Shown piece after piece: positions 15,104 to 22,961 of a DNA stretch of 24,510 nt; position 1 is the first letter of the stretch; the number at the start of each line of letters is the position of its first letter. The DNA is from Frankiaceae bacterium. GTDB taxonomy: Bacteria; Actinomycetota; Actinomycetes; JAFAQI01. The position numbers and the translations under genes are program-made. The notes beneath the pieces were generated by a model. The model saw nothing but the letters and a program-made list of their open reading frames with translations, ran no database searches and was not told the origin of the DNA. The stretch covers positions 1-24,510 of the forward strand of contig JAVEEH010000022.1 in assembly GCA_030840545.1 (NCBI GenBank). Direction: 5' to 3'.

Positions 15104-15720
15104 GCCCGCGCGCACCCGATCCCGCGGCGCTCGACGTCGCAACCGTCGCGGCGCGTTGCGCCGACCTCGACGAGATCGCCGATCATGCCCGTGGCTGCGT
15201 GGCGTGCGTCGACCTCGTCGCTAACCGCACGACCGTTGTGGCCGGCGACTTCCCGCCGGGCGCGCGACTGCTGCTCGTCGGCGAGGCGCCCGGCAGCCAG
15301 GAAGACGCCCTCGGGCGCCCGTTCATCGGCAAAGCCGGCCAGCTGCTCGACCGACTGCTCGACGAGGTCGGCCTCAGCCGCGCCGGCGTCGCCGTCGCCA
15401 ACGTGCTGAAATGCCGCCCGCCGGCCAACCGTGCACCGACCCGCGCCGAGACAACGCGCTGTCGTGGCTGGCTCGACCGGCAGGTGGCGGTGCTGGACCC
15501 GCCGCTCGTGGTCACCCTGGGAGGCACCGCGCTCGGCTGGGCACTGGGGCACGGCGTACGGCTGATGGACATGCGCGGCCGCGTGCACGAGTGGGCCGGC
15601 CGGCGGTTGATCGTGACCTACCACCCGTCGGCGGCGATTCGTTTCGGCCCGGCCGGCGCACCGATGGCAGCGTTGCGTGACGATCTTCGGCTCGCGGCGG
15701 AGACCCTGTGCACGAGCTGA
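15100..15720 (+). CDS. Family 4 uracil-DNA glycosylase (4Fe-4S)
   Basis: Removes uracil from DNA in base-excision repair. GTG 15100 overlaps the upstream stop (GTGA) and gives 206 residues. Motif A is GEAPG (61-65), followed by EDALGRPFIGKAG. Motif B is HPS (175-177). Cysteines C33, C36, C105 (in LKCRPP) and C121 have the C-x2-C ... C ... C spacing of the iron-sulphur cluster. The KRRIH insertion that marks UdgX is absent, so this is a conventional family 4 enzyme. Its last 13 bases overlap tsaE, so it shares the operon. A longer frame starting at 15022 lies within the hydrolase gene and is not needed. Confidence 0.93.
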   Translation: MSPRAPDPAALDVATVAARCADLDEIADHARGCVACVDLVANRTTVVAGDFPPGARLLLVGEAPGSQEDALGRPFIGKAGQLLDRLLDEVGLSRAGVAVANVLKCRPPANRAPTRAETTRCRGWLDRQVAVLDPPLVVTLGGTALGWALGHGVRLMDMRGRVHEWAGRRLIVTYHPSAAIRFGPAGAPMAALRDDLRLAAETLCTS

Positions 15721-16163
15721 CGGTGCCGACGGCGGAGGACATGAAGTCCTTCGGTCGACGACTTGCCGGCGAGCTGCGGGCCGGTGACCTCGTCGTCCTC
15801 ACCGGCGACCTCGGAGCCGGGAAGACGACGCTCGTGCAGGGCATCGCGACGGGCCTGGGAGTGCAAGGGCCAGTGCTGTCCCCGACATTCGTCATCGCCC
15901 GCAGCTATCGCGACGGGCGGCTTCCGCTCGTGCACGTCGACGCCTATCGCCTGGGCTCGCTGGTCGAAGTCGACGACCTCGACCTCGACGCCTCGGTCGA
16001 GGAGTCCGCAACCGTCGTCGAGTGGGGTGCCGGCCTGGTCGAACAGCTAGCAGCCGACCGGTTGGAGGTGCGCATCCTGCGCTCTGTTGACGAGAACGAC
16101 GAGACCCGGCGGGTCACCGTCTCGCCGCTGGGCGCGCGCTGGACGGGAGTGGCTATCGCTTGA
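15708..16163 (+). CDS. tsaE: tRNA t6A biosynthesis ATPase TsaE
   Basis: ATPase that acts with TsaB and TsaD to make N6-threonylcarbamoyladenosine at position 37 of ANN-decoding tRNAs. The 151-residue protein has a Walker A GDLGAGKTT (K39), the switch-like SPTF motif and HVDAYRL with EWG following near residue 105. The GTG at 15708 overlaps the end of the uracil-DNA glycosylase gene in another frame. Its partner genes tsaB and tsaD lie 2.6 kb downstream, separated by two minus-strand genes and one crotonase gene. The 3' end overlaps the convergent PH-domain gene by 11 bp. Confidence 0.97.
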   Translation: MHELTVPTAEDMKSFGRRLAGELRAGDLVVLTGDLGAGKTTLVQGIATGLGVQGPVLSPTFVIARSYRDGRLPLVHVDAYRLGSLVEVDDLDLDASVEESATVVEWGAGLVEQLAADRLEVRILRSVDENDETRRVTVSPLGARWTGVAIA

Positions 16164-17460
16164 CCGCCCGTTGGCGCGCGTCGCGGGCGAGGTCGGGCAC
16201 CAGCTGCATCCACTGCGCCGCCTCCGCGGCGTCACGGCACGGAGCCGACCCCGGGAACCGATGACCTGCCGTGTCGGCGTGGACAGTCGCGAGACCCAGC
16301 GCCCGCGACACCGGACCTTGGGTCCAGCGCACACTCTGCATCTTCGCCAGCGGTACGACGACAACGCAGCGGCGTAGACGACCGGTGACACAGACCATGT
16401 ATGCGTCGTCGTGCCATGCGTGCAGGTTGTGCCGCATCAACGGAGCTCGCCATCCCGCCCGGCGCGGCACCTGGCTTCCCGGCGGCGGTGTCACCGACGC
16501 GCCGGGCAGCACCCGGGACAGCAGCCAGCCGGCCTCTTCGGCACTGCCGACCGGCAGCAACGCCCGGGTGCTGGCACCGGCCTCGCGTTCTGCCCGGTCC
16601 CGGTCGCGGCGACGGGCGACGTCGATCTCCAGCCGCACCCACTTCGGCCCCCGCCACAACAGTGGCTCGACCCACCGGACCGCCTGCGCGCGGCCATAGG
16701 GGATCGTCTCCGCCCGCGTCTGCAACAGGCCGGCCTTGAGCCGCAGCCCGTCCGGGGCCTCCGCGATCGTGAAGTCCCACTCGGCCCCGATCTTGCGCGC
16801 CAGGCCCAGGGCGAGGGCGACCGCGAGTGCGATCGCGCTCCCGCCCAACGCCGCGCCTGCGGTCGGGTTCACGGCGAGCAGCGCGAGTGCACCGACCACG
16901 ATCGCGACCAGGACGAGCGGTCCGGGGGCGAGCAGGTTCGCGCGGACGATGCGTCCGGCGGCAACGGAGAGCACCGGCCGTTCGGCAGGTTCGGGGGTGT
17001 CTCCCTCCAGACCGTGCGCCAGGGCCAGCAGCCGGGCGCGGACGTCGGCGGCGTGGTCCTCGGTCAGATAGGCGAGCCGGGTCCGGCCACTGCCCTGTCC
17101 GGCCACGACGATGCGGACCTCGGCCAGGCCGAGCATGCGGGCCAGCAGCGGCCGCACGACGTCGACGGCCTGCAGCCGGGTGAGCGGCACGCGCAGCGAC
17201 TCCCGCCGGATCCAGCCGGTCTCGATCTGCAGCTCGCCGTTGTGGATCCGCCACCGCGTCACCAGCCACGAGATCGTGCCCGCAATGGCAGCGAGGCCGA
17301 CGGCGCCCAGGTCGAACCACGCGTTCGAGTGCTGTCCCGGCATCAGCTGACGGGTGCCGACGACGCTGCCCAGGGCGACGACCGCGCGTGACGACCGCAG
17401 CAGCGGAGACAGCTTGTGCAGCCGAGCCCACTCCGACGGCAGCCCCGGGTCGAGAGTCAC
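16153..17460 (-). CDS. Membrane protein with three bacterial PH (bPH2, YdbT-like) domains
   Basis: A 435-residue membrane protein of the YdbT/DUF304 type. Hydrophobic segments lie at about 50-67, 179-197 and 203-221, with a shorter one near 24-36. Three bPH2-like domains are visible by repeated pattern: 69-149 (WRIHNGELQIETGWIRRES then VPLTRLQAVDV), 228-312 (GLLQTRAETIPYGRAQAV) and 350-418 (VTGRLRRCVVVVPLAKMQSV). GTG 17460 overlaps the stop of the upstream PH gene by four bases, so the pair is a translationally coupled cassette. Such YdbS-YdbT pairs are common in Gram-positives and are linked to envelope stress or export in some species. Function here is not known. Confidence 0.88.
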   Translation of the reverse strand: MTLDPGLPSEWARLHKLSPLLRSSRAVVALGSVVGTRQLMPGQHSNAWFDLGAVGLAAIAGTISWLVTRWRIHNGELQIETGWIRRESLRVPLTRLQAVDVVRPLLARMLGLAEVRIVVAGQGSGRTRLAYLTEDHAADVRARLLALAHGLEGDTPEPAERPVLSVAAGRIVRANLLAPGPLVLVAIVVGALALLAVNPTAGAALGGSAIALAVALALGLARKIGAEWDFTIAEAPDGLRLKAGLLQTRAETIPYGRAQAVRWVEPLLWRGPKWVRLEIDVARRRDRDRAEREAGASTRALLPVGSAEEAGWLLSRVLPGASVTPPPGSQVPRRAGWRAPLMRHNLHAWHDDAYMVCVTGRLRRCVVVVPLAKMQSVRWTQGPVSRALGLATVHADTAGHRFPGSAPCRDAAEAAQWMQLVPDLARDARQRAVKR

Positions 17461-17948
17461 AGACCAGCAGCCCGGGACTCGCCCAGCGCGGCCAGCCGGT
17501 CGCGCAGCCGTTGTGCTTCATCAGCGGACAGCCCGGGGATGCGGGCGTCGGTCGCCGCCGCGGCGGTGTGGAGCTGCACGGTCGACAGCCGGAACACGCG
17601 GTCGACCGGCCCCGCGGTGACATCCACGAACTGCATCCGGCCGTAGGGCACCACCGACAGCCGGCGGACGAGCACGCCTCGCCGGACCAGCAGGTCGTCG
17701 GCGCGTTCGGCATACCCCCAGGCGCGATAGCGCCCGCGGAGCACCAGCCAAACCGTTGTCGCTGCAGCCAGGACGCACCCAACGGACACCAGCGCGGCCG
17801 TCGTACCGGCGGTGAGTCCGAAGCTCAGCCCGAGGACGAGGAGAAGGACCGCGGTGGTGAGCAGCAGCACCGCCTGCCGGGCCGACCACATCCGCGGCGA
17901 AGGGTGAAGCCAGGTCACGTCCGGTGGTGAGGGGACGTCGGGCTGCAC
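17457..17948 (-). CDS. Membrane protein with one bacterial PH domain (YdbS-like)
   Basis: A 163-residue partner of the three-domain protein that follows it. Two transmembrane segments (about 24-45 and 48-68) precede one bPH2 domain (about 70-150) with the family pattern YRAWGYAERADDLLVRRGVLVRR, VPYGRMQFVDV and DRVFRLSTVQLHT. The start is a GTG; an ATG further in (residue 20) would cut into the first membrane segment's flank and is less likely. It diverges from the crotonase gene across 54 bp. Confidence 0.85.
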   Translation of the reverse strand: MQPDVPSPPDVTWLHPSPRMWSARQAVLLLTTAVLLLVLGLSFGLTAGTTAALVSVGCVLAAATTVWLVLRGRYRAWGYAERADDLLVRRGVLVRRLSVVPYGRMQFVDVTAGPVDRVFRLSTVQLHTAAAATDARIPGLSADEAQRLRDRLAALGESRAAGL

Positions 17949-17967
17949 GGATGCTTCCTATCGCACG

Positions 17968-17996
17968 TTGCCCTTCTGGGGGCGGGACCGCACGAT
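17968..17996 (+). promoter_or_regulatory. Candidate promoter of the crotonase gene
   Basis: TTGCCC (17968-17973) and CACGAT (17991-17996) are separated by 17 bp, with the ATG six bases further on. A GGAGG is present but only one base from the ATG, too close to work as a normal ribosome binding site, which again favours a leaderless message. Confidence 0.35.
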
Positions 17997-18002
17997 GGAG
18001 GC

Positions 18003-18782
18003 ATGACCGGATCCGGTGTCCTCATCAGCTACGACGGTGACTTCGCAACGATCACCATGAACCGTCCTGAGCGGCGCAACGCACTGTCCCTCGAGATGCT
18101 GCGCGCGTTGATCGCGGCGTTCGAGGAGGTGGCCGGCTCCGAGGCCCTCGGCATCGTGCTGGCGGGCAACGGCCCGGTGTTCTCCGCCGGTCACGACTTC
18201 GCGGAGGTCGGCGGTGCCGACCTCGAGTCCGTCCGGACGTTGCTGACGACCTGCACCGAGCTGATGTCACTGATGCAGCGCGTCCCGCAACCGGTGGTGG
18301 CGCGCGTGCATGCGCTGGCCACCGCCGCCGGTTGCCAGCTCGTCGCGGCGGCCGACTTGGCGGTCGCGGCGGAGAGCGCCGGCTTCGCGGCGCCGGGCGG
18401 CAAGGGCGGCTGGTTCTGCCACACCCCGATGGTGGCGATCGGGCGCACCATCAGTCGTAAACACTCGTTCGAGCTCGCCCTGTCCGGCGACGTGATCGAT
18501 GCGCGGACGGCCGCGGCGTGGGGCCTGGTCAACGAGGTCGTCGCCGACGACCAGCTCGACGCGGCGGTGCTCGCTCTGCTCGGCCGCGTCACCCGCGGCA
18601 GCGCCGAGAGCAAGGCAATCGGCAAGCAGGCGCTCTACAACCAGCTGTCGCTGGGTCAACGCGAGGCCTACGACTACGCCACCGAGGTCATGGCAGGGAC
18701 GAGCCAGCATCCCGACGCGCAGGAGGGCATCCGCGCGTTCCTCGACAAGCGACCGCCGAAGTGGCTGAAGGGCCGGCGCTGA
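18003..18782 (+). CDS. Crotonase-superfamily protein, ECHDC3-like, catalytic glutamates absent
   Basis: A 259-residue enoyl-CoA hydratase/isomerase-fold protein. The oxyanion-hole strands are there: GPVFSAGHDF (57-66) and HALATAAGCQLVAAADL (103-119). Both glutamates used by classical enoyl-CoA hydratase are replaced, the first by Q112 and the second by G132 in APGGKGGWFC. The HALATAAGCQL block, the GG.FC.TP block and the C-terminal QEGI.AFL.KR are what I recall of the mitochondrial ECHDC3 group, so this is probably a bacterial relative rather than a fatty-acid hydratase. A CoA-thioester substrate is likely, but the reaction is unknown. It stands alone between divergent PH-domain genes and tsaB. 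Confidence 0.87.
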   Translation: MTGSGVLISYDGDFATITMNRPERRNALSLEMLRALIAAFEEVAGSEALGIVLAGNGPVFSAGHDFAEVGGADLESVRTLLTTCTELMSLMQRVPQPVVARVHALATAAGCQLVAAADLAVAAESAGFAAPGGKGGWFCHTPMVAIGRTISRKHSFELALSGDVIDARTAAAWGLVNEVVADDQLDAAVLALLGRVTRGSAESKAIGKQALYNQLSLGQREAYDYATEVMAGTSQHPDAQEGIRAFLDKRPPKWLKGRR

Positions 18783-18806
18783 CTCCGCGCACTAACCTGG
18801 TCGCTC

Positions 18807-19466
18807 GTGCTCGTCCTGGCCTTCGACACCTCCACACCGACGGTGTCCGTGGCGCTGGCCGAAGACAGCCGGGTTCTGAGCGAGCGGAACGTGCACGCCG
18901 CCAACCGGCATGGCGAGCTGCTGATGCCACTCATCGACGAGGTGCTCGGTGCGGTCGGCGTAACGGCCGCTGACCTCGCCGCGGTTGCGGTGGGCCTCGG
19001 TCCCGGTCCGTTCACCGGGCTGCGGGTCGGCATCGTGACAGCTGCCGCGCTCAGTGACGCGTTGGGTGTCCATGCATACGGCGTCTGCTCGCTCGGTCTC
19101 GTCGTCTATGGAGATGGTGAGCGCGACTACGTCGTCATGACGGATGCCCGCCGCCGCCGCGTCTACTGGGCTCACTACTCCGCCACCGAGCATCTGCTCG
19201 GTGGACCCGAGCTCGACACCCCTCAGTCGCTCGCCGATCGCTTCGCGGTCGGGCGACCGCTGCTTGTGGGTGACGGCGCCGAGCTGTATCGCGACACCTT
19301 TGCCGGCTTCGAGGTCGTGGCAGGTCATCCGCAGGCGAGCCGGCTGGCCGCCGAGGTCGCCCCTCGAGTGCGCCGGGGGGATCCGTCCGACGCCCTCGAG
19401 CCGCTGTATCTGCGCCGCCCGGACGCCCGGCCGCCGGGGCCGCCGAAGTCGGTGACGCCGGCGTGA
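18807..19466 (+). CDS. tsaB: tRNA t6A biosynthesis protein TsaB
   Basis: Inactive ASKHA-fold paralogue of TsaD that scaffolds the threonylcarbamoyl-transfer complex with TsaD and TsaE. The 219 residues open LVLAFDTSTPTVSVAL and contain the family signature GLGPGPFTGLRVGI. GTG 18807 has no Shine-Dalgarno. TAACCT (18793-18798) lies eight bases upstream, which suggests a leaderless start. The stop overlaps the GTG of rimI (GTGA), starting a tightly overlapped tsaB-rimI-tsaD trio. Confidence 0.97.
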   Translation: MLVLAFDTSTPTVSVALAEDSRVLSERNVHAANRHGELLMPLIDEVLGAVGVTAADLAAVAVGLGPGPFTGLRVGIVTAAALSDALGVHAYGVCSLGLVVYGDGERDYVVMTDARRRRVYWAHYSATEHLLGGPELDTPQSLADRFAVGRPLLVGDGAELYRDTFAGFEVVAGHPQASRLAAEVAPRVRRGDPSDALEPLYLRRPDARPPGPPKSVTPA

Positions 19467-19927
19467 GCGTCACCCTGCGGACGATGCGTTGGTGGGACAT
19501 CGAGCCGGTGCTGCGGCTGGAGCGGGTGCTGTTCGTCGAAGACGCGTGGAGCGACACGATGTTCTGGTCGGAGCTCGCCGAACGCGAGTCGCGGCACTAC
19601 ATCGTTGCCGTCGACGGTGACGACGTCGTCGGTTACGCCGGCCTGTGTGCCTACGCCGCCGAGGCTTACGTGCAGACCATCGCCGTCGACCCGGCCCGAC
19701 AGGCACAGGGGATCGGTACGACGCTGCTGACGACGTTGCTCGACGAGTCACGGCAGCGGGGCTGCGCGCATGTCGACCTCGAGGTGCGTGCCGACAACAA
19801 CGGCGCCATCGCCCTCTATGAACGACACGGCTTCCGCCGGATCGGCGTGCGCCGGCGCTACTACCAACCCAGCGGCACCGACGCAGTGGTCATGCGCCGG
19901 GATGCCACCGCCGGAGAGCGGCGATGA
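19463..19927 (+). CDS. rimI: Ribosomal-protein-alanine N-acetyltransferase RimI (GNAT)
   Basis: GNAT-fold acetyltransferase, 154 residues, classically acetylating the N-terminal alanine of S18. The acetyl-CoA pyrophosphate loop is RQAQGIGT following the TIAVDP strand, and the C-terminal GFRRIGVRRRYYQPSGTDAVVM is typical of RimI. It overlaps tsaB at its start and tsaD at its end (ATGA), the standard actinobacterial arrangement. Substrate range in actinobacteria is less certain than in E. coli. Confidence 0.95.
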   Translation: MSVTLRTMRWWDIEPVLRLERVLFVEDAWSDTMFWSELAERESRHYIVAVDGDDVVGYAGLCAYAAEAYVQTIAVDPARQAQGIGTTLLTTLLDESRQRGCAHVDLEVRADNNGAIALYERHGFRRIGVRRRYYQPSGTDAVVMRRDATAGERR

Positions 19928-20940
19928 CCGAACCGATCGTGCTCGGCATCGAGACCTCGTGCGACGAGACCGGGGTCGGCATCGTGCGCGGACGTGAGCT
20001 GCTCGCGGACGCTCTCGCGTCCAGCGTCGAGGAGCACGCACGGTTCGGCGGCGTCGTACCCGAAGTCGCGAGCCGCGCGCACCTCGAGGCGATGGTCCCG
20101 ACCGTGCACCGCGCACTCGACCAGGCGCAGCTGCGGATCAGCGACATCGACGCGATCGCCGTTACCGCGGGGCCGGGGCTCGCCGGCGCGCTGCTCGTCG
20201 GGGTGGCCGCGGCCAAGGCCTACGCGCTCGCGCTCGGCAAGCCGCTGTATGGCGTCAACCATCTCGCCGCACACGTCGCCGTCGACCGGTTGGCGCACGG
20301 CGACCTGCCCGAGCCGTGCGTCGCGATGCTGGTGTCCGGTGGTCACTCGTCGCTGCTGCTCGTGCCGGACGTGACGGGCGCGGTGCATCCCCTCGGCCAG
20401 ACGATCGACGACGCCGCCGGCGAGGCGTTCGACAAAGTTGCACGCGTGCTCGGGCTTCCGTTTCCCGGCGGCCCGCACATCGACCGGGTGTCGGCCGATG
20501 GCGACGCCACGAGCATCGACTTCCCCCGCGGAGTGGTGCGGGACGCGCCCTACTCCTTCACGTTCAGCGGACTCAAGACGGCTGTGGCGCGTTGGGTCGA
20601 GGCACGGCAACGGAACGGCGAGACGGTGCCGCTGGCCGACGTCGCCGCGTCGTTCCAGGAGGCGGTCGTCGATGTGCTGACCCGGCGCGCGGTGCTCGCC
20701 TGCCGGGATCATGGTGTCGACCATCTCGTGATCGGCGGCGGCGTCGCAGCGAACAGCCGGCTCCGCGCGGTGGCCACAGAGCGTTGTGAGGCCGCGAGCA
20801 TCGCACTGCGCATGCCCCCGCCGAGGCTGTGCACCGACAACGGCGCGATGGTCGCCGCCCTGGGTGTGCTCCTCGTCGAACGGGGTGTCGATCCGTCCCC
20901 GCTGGACCTGCCTGCGGACCCGGCCTTGTCCCTCACCTAG
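19924..20940 (+). CDS. tsaD: tRNA N6-adenosine threonylcarbamoyltransferase TsaD
   Basis: Catalytic subunit that transfers the threonylcarbamoyl group from threonylcarbamoyl-AMP to A37 of tRNA. The 338-residue length is usual. It opens VLGIETSCDETGVGIV, has the metal-binding histidines H113 and H117 in VNHLAAH, the phosphate loop SGGHS, the second ATP motif GGGVAANSRLR and CTDNGAM near the end. ATG 19924 overlaps the rimI stop. TsaC/Sua5, which makes the intermediate, is not in the window. Confidence 0.98.
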   Translation: MTEPIVLGIETSCDETGVGIVRGRELLADALASSVEEHARFGGVVPEVASRAHLEAMVPTVHRALDQAQLRISDIDAIAVTAGPGLAGALLVGVAAAKAYALALGKPLYGVNHLAAHVAVDRLAHGDLPEPCVAMLVSGGHSSLLLVPDVTGAVHPLGQTIDDAAGEAFDKVARVLGLPFPGGPHIDRVSADGDATSIDFPRGVVRDAPYSFTFSGLKTAVARWVEARQRNGETVPLADVAASFQEAVVDVLTRRAVLACRDHGVDHLVIGGGVAANSRLRAVATERCEAASIALRMPPPRLCTDNGAMVAALGVLLVERGVDPSPLDLPADPALSLT

Positions 20941-20962
20941 GGGCGGATGATGAGATCGTCGG

Positions 20963-21703
20963 ATGGACACATCACTCATCGCAGAGACGTTGTATTTCGC
21001 CGGCCACGGCGGTGACCAGATCGAGGCCTACGCCGCCCGCCCGCTGACCGAGGGCCGGCGCGGCGGAGTCGTCCTCATCCATCACCTGCCCGGCTATGAC
21101 CGCGAGACCAAGGAGTTCGCGCGGCGCTTCGCCGACGCCGGCTACGACGCAGTCTGTCCCAACCTCTACAGCCGCGTTGGCGTCGACATCAGCCCCGATG
21201 ACGCGGCCGCTGCAGTCCGGGCCGAAGGCGGAGTTTCCGACGAGCAGGTCATGGGCGACGTCGCCGCTTCCCTTGCCTACCTGCGCGGCCTCGACTCCAA
21301 CAACGGCAAGGTGGGCACCATCGGGCACTGTTCAGGCGGCCGGCAGAACTACCTCGTCGCCGCGACGCTGCCGACCGACGCAGCAGTCATCTGCTATCCC
21401 GGGCTCATCGTCGGAGAGTCACCGCCGCAGCTGCCGACGATGGTGCCCTTGATCGACCACACCCCGCAGATCGCCTGCCCGATCCTCGGACTGTTCGGCA
21501 ACGACGACCAGTTCCCCACTCCCGCCCAGGTCGACGAGATCGAGCACGCCCTGCGGGAGGCCGGCAAGGACTACGAGTTCCACCGCTACGACGGTGCCGG
21601 CCATGGCTTCTTCTCCCCGGACAAGACGTCCTACCGGGTCGAGGCCGTCCTGGATGGCTGGGACCGCATCTGGACGTTCTTCGCCAAGAACCTCGTCGGC
21701 TGA
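20963..21703 (+). CDS. Dienelactone hydrolase family protein
   Basis: A 246-residue alpha/beta hydrolase with a cysteine nucleophile, C123 in GHCSGG, the acid probably D182 in FGNDDQFPT and H214 in GAGHGFFSPD, as in dienelactone hydrolases. In aromatic degradation these open dienelactones to maleylacetate. No aromatic-catabolic gene is nearby, so a general esterase role is as likely. It lies 22 nt after tsaD and four bases before the DUF6295-like gene. Confidence 0.9.
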   Translation: MDTSLIAETLYFAGHGGDQIEAYAARPLTEGRRGGVVLIHHLPGYDRETKEFARRFADAGYDAVCPNLYSRVGVDISPDDAAAAVRAEGGVSDEQVMGDVAASLAYLRGLDSNNGKVGTIGHCSGGRQNYLVAATLPTDAAVICYPGLIVGESPPQLPTMVPLIDHTPQIACPILGLFGNDDQFPTPAQVDEIEHALREAGKDYEFHRYDGAGHGFFSPDKTSYRVEAVLDGWDRIWTFFAKNLVG

Positions 21704-21707
21704 CCCG

Positions 21708-21989
21708 GTGTGCACCTACGAGACCGAGACGCTGTCCGTGACGGGCAGCGCCAAGGGGCCGTCCGGCTGGTTTCGCGCGACCGACGCGAGCGTCTACTTC
21801 GACCACCCCGTGCACGCGCTGGACGACCACACGTTGAACGTCGACATCCGGCGCCCGGCCGACGGACCCGCCGCGCGCGTCGCACTGGAGCTGACCGCCG
21901 ACTCCGCGCGTGAGCTCGCGGAAGCCATCCTGCGCATCTTGGGCGAACCGGGCAGGAGGTCGCATTCCGGCGTCGAATCCTCGCGGTGA
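21708..21989 (+). CDS. Small DUF6295-like protein
   Basis: A 93-residue protein of unknown function starting at GTG 21708, four bases after the hydrolase stop. It opens CTYETETLSVTGSAKGPSGW and continues FRATDASVYFDHPVHA and VALELTADSARELAEAIL, a pattern I recognise as the actinobacterial DUF6295 family. It has a conserved near-N-terminal Cys, no membrane segment and no signal peptide. The short spacing predicts co-translation with the hydrolase, so they may act on the same substrate. The frame is open further upstream inside the hydrolase gene, but the family start supports GTG 21708. Confidence 0.8.
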   Translation: MCTYETETLSVTGSAKGPSGWFRATDASVYFDHPVHALDDHTLNVDIRRPADGPAARVALELTADSARELAEAILRILGEPGRRSHSGVESSR

Positions 21990-22015
21990 CACCACAAGGG
22001 GAGTGGGAGACCGTG

Positions 22016-22483
22016 ATGAACCGACGCGCCACTGTTGCCACCGTTGCCGTTCTCGCTGTCGGCGCGGCGGGTCTCGCGCCTGCACTGGCCGCCACCGGCA
22101 AGGCGAAGCCCAAGCCTTTGAAGGGCACCTGGTCCTACACCGACTTCACACCGGATCCCACCATCACGGTGATGAACTCGGCCAAGAGCCTGACCCCGCA
22201 CTGCAACGGCGACGTCCCGGCCGGCCCGACGGACGTGACCAAGCACGCGATCAAGGTCGCCGGCCGCGGCACGCTCACGGTCGAGGGCACCAACACCGGC
22301 GACTGGGCCATGGAGGTCCGCGACGCCAAGGGCAACCAGCTGACCGCCTCCGACGGAGGCCTGCCGCAGGACCAGGAAGGCGTGCTGCTCCCGCTGACCA
22401 AGGCCGGCACCTACTCGGTGATCTTCTGCAACCTCACGGGCGCGCCCACCGCGTCGGCGAAGTACACCTACGTCTATCGCTGA
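22016..22483 (+). CDS. Small secreted protein of unknown function
   Basis: A 155-residue exported protein. ATG 22016 is preferred over GTG 21986 because a signal peptide begins exactly there (MNRRATVATV then a hydrophobic run, cleavage near APALA-A at 25-26), and AAGGGGAG lies about 12 nt upstream. The mature part is beta-rich, with two cysteines (C63 in PHCNGD, C138 in IFCNL) that could form one disulphide. No lipobox, sorting signal or catalytic motif is seen. The AGTYSV stretch near the end recalls small beta-sandwich domains of secreted proteins. I cannot place it in a family. It ends 12 bp before the groES promoter. Confidence 0.8.
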   Translation: MNRRATVATVAVLAVGAAGLAPALAATGKAKPKPLKGTWSYTDFTPDPTITVMNSAKSLTPHCNGDVPAGPTDVTKHAIKVAGRGTLTVEGTNTGDWAMEVRDAKGNQLTASDGGLPQDQEGVLLPLTKAGTYSVIFCNLTGAPTASAKYTYVYR

Positions 22484-22494
22484 CCGACCCCGGA

Positions 22495-22524
22495 TTGACG
22501 GCCCGGCCGGGCCCGGCGTACCTT
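22495..22524 (+). promoter_or_regulatory. Promoter of groES
   Basis: TTGACG (22495-22500) and TACCTT (22519-22524) are separated by 18 bp. The -10 overlaps the left arm of the CIRCE operator by two bases. The resulting leader is about 105 nt. Confidence 0.75.
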
Positions 22525-22549
22525 GGCACTCGGCACCCGAGAGTGCCAG
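22523..22549. promoter_or_regulatory. CIRCE operator (HrcA site) of groES
   Basis: TTGGCACTC-N9-GAGTGCCAG matches the CIRCE consensus (TTAGCACTC-N9-GAGTGCTAA) with perfect nine-base spacing and complementary substitutions in the two arms. HrcA binding here would block the overlapping promoter until heat shock. Confidence 0.94.
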
Positions 22550-22636
22550 GAAGCACCTCGCCTGACCCCCGCGACGGCAGGCGCGTGGCTTCCCGCAAGG
22601 CGTCCATTGAGAGCGAAAGTTTGTGGGAGGCAGGTC

Positions 22637-22942
22637 GTGACCACGGCCACGAAGGTCAACATCAAGCCGCTCGAGGACCGCATCGTTGTGACGGTTCTGG
22701 AGTCCGAGCAGACCACGGCGTCGGGCATCGTCATCCCCGACACCGCCAAGGAGAAGCCGCAGGAGGGCACGGTCCTCGCAGTCGGCCCCGGCCGGTTCGA
22801 AGACGGCCAGCGACTGCCCATGGACATCAAGGAGGGTGACACCGTCATCTTCTCGAAGTACGGCGGCACCGAGATCAAGTACGGCGCCGACGAGTACCTC
22901 ATCCTGTCGGCCCGCGACGTCCTCGCGGTCGTCAACAAGTAG
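22637..22942 (+). CDS. groES: Co-chaperonin GroES (Cpn10)
   Basis: Heptameric lid of the GroEL folding chamber. GTG 22637 follows GGGAGG with 6-nt spacing and gives 101 residues, opening TTATKVNIKPLEDRIVV. The mobile loop (about 22-36, TASGIVIPDT) that docks on GroEL, the GxVLAVGPG turn and the C-terminal EYLILSARDVLAVV are all present. Expression is under the upstream CIRCE. A terminator right after the gene separates it from groEL. Confidence 0.99.
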   Translation: MTTATKVNIKPLEDRIVVTVLESEQTTASGIVIPDTAKEKPQEGTVLAVGPGRFEDGQRLPMDIKEGDTVIFSKYGGTEIKYGADEYLILSARDVLAVVNK

Positions 22943-22961
22943 CGCACGACAAGCAGTCGGC

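Noticed and set aside
21986..22015. Upstream GTG at 21986 as the start of the small secreted protein
   Set aside because: It would add ten residues ahead of a complete signal peptide and overlap the previous gene, while ATG 22016 has a purine-rich ribosome binding site.
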